From positions 1-32,240 of the forward strand of contig SCMV01000046.1 of NCBI GenBank assembly GCA_005502875.1: DNA of 32,240 nucleotides. Direction: 5' to 3'. The stretch comes from Comamonadaceae bacterium 2PF. GTDB lineage: Bacteria > Pseudomonadota > Gammaproteobacteria > Burkholderiales > Burkholderiaceae_C. Positions 26,574 through 32,240 of this stretch are shown here, in pieces. The position numbers and the translations under genes were made by a program. The stretch's first letter is position 1, and each line of letters begins with the position of its first letter. The notes under the pieces were generated by a model. That model was not told the origin of the DNA and made no database searches. It saw only the letters and a program-made list of their open reading frames with translations.

Positions 26574-27220
26574 TGTCCACCAAGCCTCGGGGACGCCCCC
26601 GTGCCTACGATCCGCAAGCGGTGCTCCAGCAGGTCCTGCAGACCTTCTGGGTCAAGGGCCATGCCGACACCTCGCTGGACGACCTGTGCGAGGCCGCCGG
26701 CGTCAACAAGGCCAGCTTGTACGCTGGCCTGGGTGACAAGGCGCAGCTCTACCGCCTGGCCTTGCAGGCCTACGTCAAACAGGTCGGCGAGGGCATGGTG
26801 GCCGTGCTCGACGAGCCCGGGCTGCCGCTGACGCAGGCGCTGGATCGGCTGATGGCGCAGACGGTGGCCCTCTACCAGGGCGGCCGGGGTTGCTTCATGG
26901 TGTCGACCGCGCCGATGGTGGCCTGGCAGGACGAGGCCGTGCGCACCTTGATGCAGCAGGCGCTGGCGGGGCAGGCCGCCGTGCTCGCAGCTCGCTTCGA
27001 GCGGGCGGTGCGCGAGGGGGAGTTGATCGGGCCCGTGCCAGCGACGGCCCTGGCGGGGCTGGTCGCGGCCCTCATGCATTCGCTGTCGCTGAGGGCCCGC
27101 GCCGGGGTGCCCGAGCCCGAGTTGCTGCGCTGGGCACAGACCGAGTTGGCGCTGGTGCTGGCTGTGGCGGGCCCGAATGGCCTGAAGGGGCGTGGCGCCA
27201 AACAGGGCTTGGCCGACTGA
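26573..27220 (+). CDS. TetR-family transcriptional regulator
   Basis: A 215-residue protein. The N-terminus (TKPRGRPRAYDPQAVLQQVLQ, abbreviated) leads into the helix-turn-helix TSLDDLCEAAGVNKASLYAG, typical of TetR/AcrR proteins whose first helices read GRPRxYD. The C-terminal ligand domain contains GGRGCFMVSTAPM, seen in this subgroup. It is divergent from DUF1304 with dyad repeats between them and probably represses both. The ATG at 26573 is preferred to one 24 bases upstream because it starts just before the conserved basic arm. Confidence 0.88.
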   Translation: MSTKPRGRPRAYDPQAVLQQVLQTFWVKGHADTSLDDLCEAAGVNKASLYAGLGDKAQLYRLALQAYVKQVGEGMVAVLDEPGLPLTQALDRLMAQTVALYQGGRGCFMVSTAPMVAWQDEAVRTLMQQALAGQAAVLAARFERAVREGELIGPVPATALAGLVAALMHSLSLRARAGVPEPELLRWAQTELALVLAVAGPNGLKGRGAKQGLAD

Positions 27221-27268
27221 ATCAGGCCCCGGTTCGCATGGCGTTGCGATGCGGGCCGAATCGGTGCG

Positions 27269-27532
27269 TCAGGCCTGGCCGGCGAGCATCGGCAGCAAGC
27301 CACCGCGCTGGTCCAGCGCGATGAGGTCGTCGCAGCCGCCCACGTGGTTCTCACCGATGAAGATCTGCGGCACGGTGCGGCGGCCGGTGATGGCCATCAT
27401 GTGGTCGCGCTGGGATGGGTCCAGGTCGATGCGGACTTCTTCGATGGCCTCGACCCCACGCTGCTTGAGCAGCATCTTGGCCCGCTGGCAGTAGGGGCAG
27501 ACCTGGGTGGTGTACATCTTGACGGCTTGCAT
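27269..27532 (-). CDS. grxC: glutaredoxin 3
   Basis: An 87-residue dithiol glutaredoxin with the CPYC active site (residues 12-15), the cis-Pro TVPQIFIG and the glutathione-binding GGCDDL. It reduces disulfides using glutathione in the cytoplasm. It lies downstream of the rhodanese gene on the same strand, the usual yibN-grxC order. The gap to secB is enlarged by the tetR/DUF1304/EAL insert. Confidence 0.95.
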   Translation of the reverse strand: MQAVKMYTTQVCPYCQRAKMLLKQRGVEAIEEVRIDLDPSQRDHMMAITGRRTVPQIFIGENHVGGCDDLIALDQRGGLLPMLAGQA

Positions 27533-27716
27533 GGTGCTGGAGAGGACGGTGTGGTGCGGTGGTGGACGCCGCGCAAGCAAAGCGCAGCAGCGCGATTGTC
27601 CCGCCAGAGCGATGCCCGCCTGGCGCGTGGGGACTAGCGTGCGCCTGCCACGGAAGGTGGGCTCGCCGGCGGCGGCTGCGCATGGGCAGCCTGCTGCACG
27701 CGCCTGCGCGACAGGC

Positions 27717-28139
27717 TCAGGCCTTGTTGGACTTCTCGATCGGCAGGTTGGCTTCGCGCCAGGCCTTGAGGCCACCGGCCAGCGACTGCACGTTCTCGTG
27801 GCCCAGCTTCTTGAGCTCGGCTGCGGCCTTGGCCGAGCGCTGGCCGCTGGCGCACACCACGATCACGGGCAGCTTCTTGTTGCCGGGCAGGCCCTTGGCG
27901 GTGCCCAGTTCGGCCAGGGGGATGTGCTTGGCGCCGGCCACGTGGCCTGCAGCGAACTCCTCTGCGCTGCACACGTCGATGACGACGGCCTTTTCCTTGT
28001 TCATGAGCTGCACGGCCAGGGCCGGGGCGATGCCGCCGGCGCCTGCCTGCTGGAGCTGCTGCCAAAGCAGGATGCCGCCCGAAGAGGCTGCGGCCAGGAT
28101 CCAGATCCAGTTGTCGGCAAGGAAGCTCGTGGAGGTCAT
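27717..28139 (-). CDS. membrane-anchored rhodanese-domain protein (YibN-like)
   Basis: A 140-residue protein. One N-terminal membrane helix (about 9-27, NWIWILAAASSGGILLW) precedes a rhodanese domain with VVIDVCSAEEFAAGHVAGAKHIP and the active-site loop VVCASGQRS, where Cys is the probable persulfide-carrying residue. It corresponds to the yibN position next to grxC in proteobacteria. It is divergent from gpmA over a 103-bp gap. Its sulfur acceptor is unknown. Confidence 0.9.
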   Translation of the reverse strand: MTSTSFLADNWIWILAAASSGGILLWQQLQQAGAGGIAPALAVQLMNKEKAVVIDVCSAEEFAAGHVAGAKHIPLAELGTAKGLPGNKKLPVIVVCASGQRSAKAAAELKKLGHENVQSLAGGLKAWREANLPIEKSNKA

Positions 28140-28190
28140 GCGGGGGTGCTTTCGCGTGAAGAAACGTCAGGGGCCAGGAAGGGCTTGGGG

Positions 28191-28208
28191 CGCGATTTTA
28201 TAATCGCG
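28191..28208 (+). promoter_or_regulatory. -10 box of gpmA inside a short dyad
   Basis: TATAAT at 28199-28204, about 39 bases before the gpmA ATG, is a perfect -10 box. It lies within CGCGATT-TTAT-AATCGCG (28191-28208), a 7-bp perfect dyad. No clear -35 box was seen at the usual spacing. Confidence 0.5.
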
Positions 28209-28242
28209 GGCTAGCCTCATCAGAAACCACCGAGACCCGACC

Positions 28243-28986
28243 ATGTACAAGCTCGTGCTGATCCGCCACGGCGAATCGACCTGGAACCTGGAAAACCGCT
28301 TCACCGGCTGGACCGACGTGGAGCTCACGCCCACCGGCGTGTCGCAGGCCATGTCGGCCGGCAAGCTGCTCAAGGCCGAAGGCTACGAGTTCGACGTCGC
28401 CTACACCTCGGTGCTCAAGCGCGCCATCCACACGCTCAACTACGCCCTCGACGAGATGGACCGCACCTGGCTGCCCGTCGTCAAGGACTGGCGCCTCAAC
28501 GAGCGCCACTATGGCGGCCTGCAGGGCCTGAACAAGGGCGACATGGCCAAGCAGTATGGCGATGAGCAGGTGCTGATCTGGCGCCGCAGCTACGACACCC
28601 CGCCGCCGGCCCTCGAAGCCACCGACCCGCGCGGCCAGCGCCAGGACCTGCGCTACGCCAAGCTCAACCCCGAGCAAGTGCCCCTGACCGAGTGCCTCAA
28701 GGACACCGTGGCCCGCGTGGTGCCCTACTGGACGGAAGTGCTGGCCCCGGCCATCAAGAGCGGTCAGCGCATCGTCATCGCCGCGCACGGCAACTCGATC
28801 CGCGCCCTGGTCAAGTACCTGGACAACATCGGCGACAACGACATCGTCAGCCTCAACATCCCCAACGGCATCCCGCTGGTGTACGAGCTCGACGCCGACC
28901 TCAAGCCCATCAAGCACTATTACCTGGGCGACGCCGAAGCCGCTGCCGCCGCTGCGGCAGCCGTGGCCAAGCAAGGCAAGGCCTGA
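28243..28986 (+). CDS. gpmA: 2,3-bisphosphoglycerate-dependent phosphoglycerate mutase
   Basis: A 247-residue enzyme of normal length. [10 protein letters not shown] contains the phospho-accepting His9, and [15 protein letters not shown], then [15 protein letters not shown] are the other family blocks. The end is an Ala-rich tail ([17 protein letters not shown]). It interconverts 3- and 2-phosphoglycerate in glycolysis and gluconeogenesis. Confidence 0.97.
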   Translation: MYKLVLIRHGESTWNLENRFTGWTDVELTPTGVSQAMSAGKLLKAEGYEFDVAYTSVLKRAIHTLNYALDEMDRTWLPVVKDWRLNERHYGGLQGLNKGDMAKQYGDEQVLIWRRSYDTPPPALEATDPRGQRQDLRYAKLNPEQVPLTECLKDTVARVVPYWTEVLAPAIKSGQRIVIAAHGNSIRALVKYLDNIGDNDIVSLNIPNGIPLVYELDADLKPIKHYYLGDAEAAAAAAAAVAKQGKA

Positions 28987-29052
28987 TCCTGGTGGGTCGC
29001 AGGGCCGACCTCGCGGTGGCCGAGCCTGCAGGCTGGTTGCCGCAAGCGGCGA

Positions 29053-30165
29053 TCAGGGTTTGAGGGCCCAGATCACCGGGCAGTGATCGGACAACTGCCG
29101 GCCTCGGTCCGAGGCCTCGAACGACAGGCGCGCAAAGCGCCTGTTGCCGTTTTGGGCTGCCAGCTTCTGGTCGATGAAAACGTCGTCGATGTACTGGCTG
29201 TGCTTGTCTTCGGCGTCGCAGCCGATGTAGCGCTGGCCTTCGGTGGCGCGCAACAAGGTGGCGCCGCGCGGCACGTCGTCGCTCCAGGCCTGCACCACGT
29301 TGAACGGCGCGGCTTCGTCGGGCCCGGCGGGGTGGCGGGCGTCTTTGTCGAGGTGGCGGTTGAAGTCGCCTAGCAGGGCGAAGGGCGTGCCCTCGCGCAC
29401 GCGCTGATCGACCCAGGCCTCGACCACAGGCACCTGCTGGCGCAGGCGCGCGCAGGGCTCGAAGCGGCGGTCAAGCTTGCCGGTGAAGCAGCCGCTCTTG
29501 AGGTGCACGGCCAGCAGTCGCACCTCGCGCGGGGTGCCCGGCCACAGCGTCACGTCGGCGCCGGCGCGCGTGCCACCGTCGATGTCGAGGGCGGCCAGGT
29601 CACCGTTGCAGCGAAAGGGCACGCCCTCGCGGATGGCAAAGCCCACCTTCTGCGGGTGCGCGCGGCGGGTGAAGCAATCGAGCCGCCAGCCTTGGCGAAA
29701 GACCTGCCTGGCGGCCTCGGGGCCATCGACCTCCTGCAGGGCGACGGCGTCGACCTGGTGGGTGTCGTGCAGGGTCAGGGCACTTCGCGCCAGGGCGTCG
29801 AAATCGGCCTGGCTGCGCGAGGGCGGTGGGGTGCGACCGGGGCTGCAGGGCAAGGCGCGGTCCTGGCTGCGTGGCTGCTGGCTGGTGCAGCGCGCGGCCA
29901 GGCGCTCGTGCTCGGCGGGCACCATCAGCCATTCCATGTTCCAGGTGGCGAGGGTGACGCCGCTGCCGGCCCCCGCAGCAGGTGAGCCGATGCCCAGGCG
30001 TTCCAGCCAGCCTGCGTGCGAGTGGGCCACGGCCACCAGAGACAGCGCTGCGCCAGCGTGCCTGACCAGGCGAGCGGCGCGTGCGAGGGGCCCTCGTTGC
30101 GCGGGCAACGCAGGGACGTGGGGTTCGAAGGGGTGGGCCCGTACAGCAGCCAGCAGGCGGCGCAC
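29053..30165 (-). CDS. endonuclease/exonuclease/phosphatase family protein
   Basis: A 370-residue protein. The catalytic core shows LATWNMEWL, VDAVALQEVDG (metal-binding Glu), LLAVHLKSGC, FALLGDFNRHL and SDHCPVIWAL (final Asp-His pair), the full set for this fold. The substrate (DNA, phospholipid or inositol phosphate) cannot be told. An N-terminal stretch of about 65 residues includes a hydrophobic run (AGAALSLVAVAHSHA) that may be an export signal. The start is a GTG with GAGGA just upstream, 6 bases after the PfkB kinase stop, so the two are co-transcribed. Confidence 0.85.
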   Translation of the reverse strand: MRRLLAAVRAHPFEPHVPALPAQRGPLARAARLVRHAGAALSLVAVAHSHAGWLERLGIGSPAAGAGSGVTLATWNMEWLMVPAEHERLAARCTSQQPRSQDRALPCSPGRTPPPSRSQADFDALARSALTLHDTHQVDAVALQEVDGPEAARQVFRQGWRLDCFTRRAHPQKVGFAIREGVPFRCNGDLAALDIDGGTRAGADVTLWPGTPREVRLLAVHLKSGCFTGKLDRRFEPCARLRQQVPVVEAWVDQRVREGTPFALLGDFNRHLDKDARHPAGPDEAAPFNVVQAWSDDVPRGATLLRATEGQRYIGCDAEDKHSQYIDDVFIDQKLAAQNGNRRFARLSFEASDRGRQLSDHCPVIWALKP

Positions 30166-30171
30166 GCGTCC

Positions 30172-31080
30172 TCAGGCGCCGAGCGCGGCGCGGTCGAGCG
30201 TGTAGTTCTGCGGCCCGGCCACGGCGATCTTGATGGCGCCGATGCGGTTGGCCAAAGCCACCGACTTGACCAGGTCCCAGCCCTGCGACAGGCCATGCAG
30301 CAAGCCACCGCGGAAGGCGTCGCCACAACCCGTCGGGTCGACCACGGCGGCGGCCTTGACGCCGGGCACGTGGGTCTTTTCGCCCTGGATGTAGACGTTG
30401 CAGCCGTCGGCGCCCAGGGTCTCGATCAGGCCCTTGAGGTGAGGCGCCTTCGAGATCTCGACCAGGCTCTGGCCCGTGCGGTCGGCCAGCAGCTTGGCTT
30501 CGTAGTCGTTGACGGCCACCCAGGTGGCTTGCGAAACAAAGCGCTTGAGGTCTTCGCCGTCGAACATGGGCAGGCCTTGACCCGGGTCGAAGATGAAGGG
30601 GATCTTGGCGGCTTGCAACTGGGCCGCGTGCTGGATCATGGCGTCGCGGCCGTCGGGGGCCACGATGGCCAGCTTGACGGCGGGATCGGCCTGGATCTGC
30701 AAGCGGTGGGCCTGGCCCATGGCGCCGGGGTGGAAGGCGGTGATCTGGTTGTTGTCCTGGTCCGTGATGATGATGGCCTGGGCGGTGTAGTCGTCTTCCA
30801 CCGTCATCACGTGCTTCAGGTCCATGCCCTGCTGCTCGAGGTGGTTGCGGTACAGGGCGCCGTCCTTGCCCAGCGTGGCCATGATCAGTGGCTCGCCGCC
30901 GAGTTGCTTGAGGCTGTAGGCGATGTTGCCCGCGCATCCGCCGAACTCCTTGCGCATGGACGGCACCAGGAAGGACACGTTCAGGATGTGCACCTGCTCG
31001 GGCAGGATCTGCTGGGCAAAGCGGCCTGGGAAGGTGGTGATGGTGTCGAAGGCCAGGGAGCCGCAGATGAGCACGGACAT
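30172..31080 (-). CDS. PfkB-family carbohydrate/nucleoside kinase
   Basis: A 302-residue kinase. The N-terminus VLICGSLAFDTITTFPGRF, the sugar-binding GGCAGNIAYSLKQLGG and the anion hole DPTGCGDAFRGGLL with its catalytic Asp are complete. It is close to adenosine/ribokinase-like PfkB enzymes found beside DUF3426 genes in Burkholderiales. The acceptor is probably a nucleoside or sugar. It starts 27 bases after the DUF3426 gene. Confidence 0.92.
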   Translation of the reverse strand: MSVLICGSLAFDTITTFPGRFAQQILPEQVHILNVSFLVPSMRKEFGGCAGNIAYSLKQLGGEPLIMATLGKDGALYRNHLEQQGMDLKHVMTVEDDYTAQAIIITDQDNNQITAFHPGAMGQAHRLQIQADPAVKLAIVAPDGRDAMIQHAAQLQAAKIPFIFDPGQGLPMFDGEDLKRFVSQATWVAVNDYEAKLLADRTGQSLVEISKAPHLKGLIETLGADGCNVYIQGEKTHVPGVKAAAVVDPTGCGDAFRGGLLHGLSQGWDLVKSVALANRIGAIKIAVAGPQNYTLDRAALGA

Positions 31081-31107
31081 GTCGGTGTTGCTTTCAGCGA
31101 TGGACGC

Positions 31108-32240
31108 TCAAGGGTAGAAGAGTTCGGCGGTGTAGCCGGCCGGGGCCAGGTTGTCCAGGCGCAGCGACCATTGCAGGGCCGTGCCCTCGCCAGCCGGAAC
31201 GGCTTCGGGCACGGACAGCAGGGGCATGCCTTCGCCTTTGGCAACCTGGGCGTCGGCGGGCGCAAAAGCGCGTCGGGCGATCACGGTGCCACGGTCGTCG
31301 GTGAGGGTCAGGTCGATGTGGGGCCAGGCCAGCTCGACCTCGGATCGGTTGTTGACGGCCACCGTCAGGCGGTAGCGGTCGGGGCCTTCCGAGGCGGTGC
31401 GCACCAGCGTGGCGTTGTCGACTTGCAGGGCGTCCAGGCGCATGGGTGGCCGGATTTTGCAGCCGACTTGCGCGCACCAGGCGTTGAGCAGTGGACGGCT
31501 GGACGGGTGGTGTGCGGCCACCCAGTCACGGAAGTGGTGACCCAGCTGAACCGTCAGGCCGAGCGCGAGCAACAGCGCGATCAGGCCCAAGGCGGCTTGC
31601 ACCCAGGGCATGCGCCAGAAGGCCTGGCGTTGGGCTCGGCGCACGAACTCGGGGGCCTGCGAGGCGGGGTCGCGGCCTCGCGTGCCTGAGCGGCCTTTGC
31701 GTTGGCTGGGCGGCTGCACCGGCTGCTCAGGCACATAGCCTGGGTCGGCCTGGCGCAGCAGCGAGGCCTCTGCGCCCTGCTCGATGGGGGTGCTGAACGG
31801 CGGGACAGCCTTGGCGGCATCGGCGGGCACGTCGGCCTCACCTTGGGTCACGGGCCGATGAGGCGGCTCTGGTGGCGCCAGGGCCGCCGCGGGCAGCGAG
31901 GACATCGGTGGCGGCTCGGTGTGAGGAGCCGGCACGCTGTCCTGGTAACGCGCCCATTCGTCTTCGGCGTCCAGGTCGCTGGGGAACTGGGCATCGGCGA
32001 ACTCGGGGCCCCGCTCGCGGCGGCGCACCTGGCGGGTGTCCGACGGCAGGAGGTAGCGCGATTCCAGGGCGTCTGCCTCGTCGGTGCTCGGCACGTCCTC
32101 GGGCGGGTCTTCCAGCCAGGGTCGGGGCTCGTCGGCGATGCGCAGGCGGTCGTTGCCGGGCGACGAGGTCGGGTCAGACAGGTCGACCGAGGTGTCCAGG
32201 TCGAAATCGGTGGCCGCCGGCAGGGCCGCTGGTGCCGATG
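31108..32240 (-). CDS. DUF3426-domain membrane protein, N-terminal end outside the window
   Basis: The frame is open to the right edge of the window, so the gene is partial and the ATG at 32094 is probably internal. The visible part begins with a Pro/Ala/Asp-rich linker. One membrane helix follows (VQAALGLIALLLALGLTVQL), then a C-terminal DUF3426 domain (PMRLDALQVDNATLVRTA, YRLTVAVNNRSEVELAWPHI, LTLTDDRGTVIARRAF). Family members usually carry an N-terminal zinc-ribbon (MJ0042 type), expected beyond the edge. Function is unknown. It heads the PfkB-EEP transcription unit. Confidence 0.88.
   Translation of the reverse strand, partial: SAPAALPAATDFDLDTSVDLSDPTSSPGNDRLRIADEPRPWLEDPPEDVPSTDEADALESRYLLPSDTRQVRRRERGPEFADAQFPSDLDAEDEWARYQDSVPAPHTEPPPMSSLPAAALAPPEPPHRPVTQGEADVPADAAKAVPPFSTPIEQGAEASLLRQADPGYVPEQPVQPPSQRKGRSGTRGRDPASQAPEFVRRAQRQAFWRMPWVQAALGLIALLLALGLTVQLGHHFRDWVAAHHPSSRPLLNAWCAQVGCKIRPPMRLDALQVDNATLVRTASEGPDRYRLTVAVNNRSEVELAWPHIDLTLTDDRGTVIARRAFAPADAQVAKGEGMPLLSVPEAVPAGEGTALQWSLRLDNLAPAGYTAELFYP

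Noticed and set aside
30016..31689. Plus-strand open frame of 557 codons opposite the EEP, PfkB and DUF3426 genes
   Set aside because: The three minus-strand proteins carry intact catalytic or family motifs; this frame has none.

Overview
The window looks like a chromosome segment of a beta-proteobacterium, probably Burkholderiales. The right-hand genes (gpmA, rhodanese, grxC, secB, gpsA, trmL, a PfkB kinase and a DUF3426 protein) form a neighbourhood typical of that order and have very GC-rich coding DNA. The species cannot be named from sequence alone. No tRNA, rRNA or CRISPR array was recognised.

Region 1 (1 to about 8,500) is an accessory island with visibly lower GC. It opens with one end of an IS3-family element that has cut into a subtilisin-like protease gene. 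Next come an unrecognised protein and a tight three-gene operon: a phosphoribosyltransferase-fold protein, an ORC/AAA-like P-loop ATPase and a two-part, probably Rossmann-like protein. Convergent to these is an adenine-specific DNA methyltransferase with its own target-recognition domain, and divergent from that is a small XRE-type regulator. The gene-free stretch 8,139-8,515 carries several copies of an AAGTT-centred motif plus a perfect hairpin, and probably marks the island edge. The island looks like a defence or conflict locus. The three-gene operon is the best candidate for a poorly described system.

Region 2 (8,516 to 15,682) is read entirely on the minus strand. An hvf/buf/gig-type RiPP operon comes first: a secreted Cys-Lys-rich precursor, a DUF692 (MNIO) maturase, a minimal DUF2063 partner and a DoxX membrane protein. 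It is followed by a substrate-binding-like periplasmic protein, a hybrid histidine kinase and a TonB-dependent receptor, with 1-4 nt junctions. The first group probably makes a modified metal-binding peptide. The second looks like an uptake and sensing unit.

Region 3 (15,878 to 22,023) encodes secreted proteins of unknown role. A 297-residue protein and the N-terminal third of an 1,101-residue DUF6701/MshQ-like protein share the same domain. A third secreted protein lies between them. A TetR-family gene is divergent from the large gene, with a perfect 14-bp palindrome in the gap.

Region 4 (22,091 to the end) holds housekeeping and signalling genes: an HDOD-GAF protein, trmL, gpsA, secB, grxC, a membrane rhodanese, gpmA, an endonuclease/exonuclease/phosphatase family protein, a PfkB kinase and a DUF3426 protein running off the right edge. 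A divergent tetR/DUF1304 pair and a broken EAL gene separate secB from grxC, which are usually adjacent.
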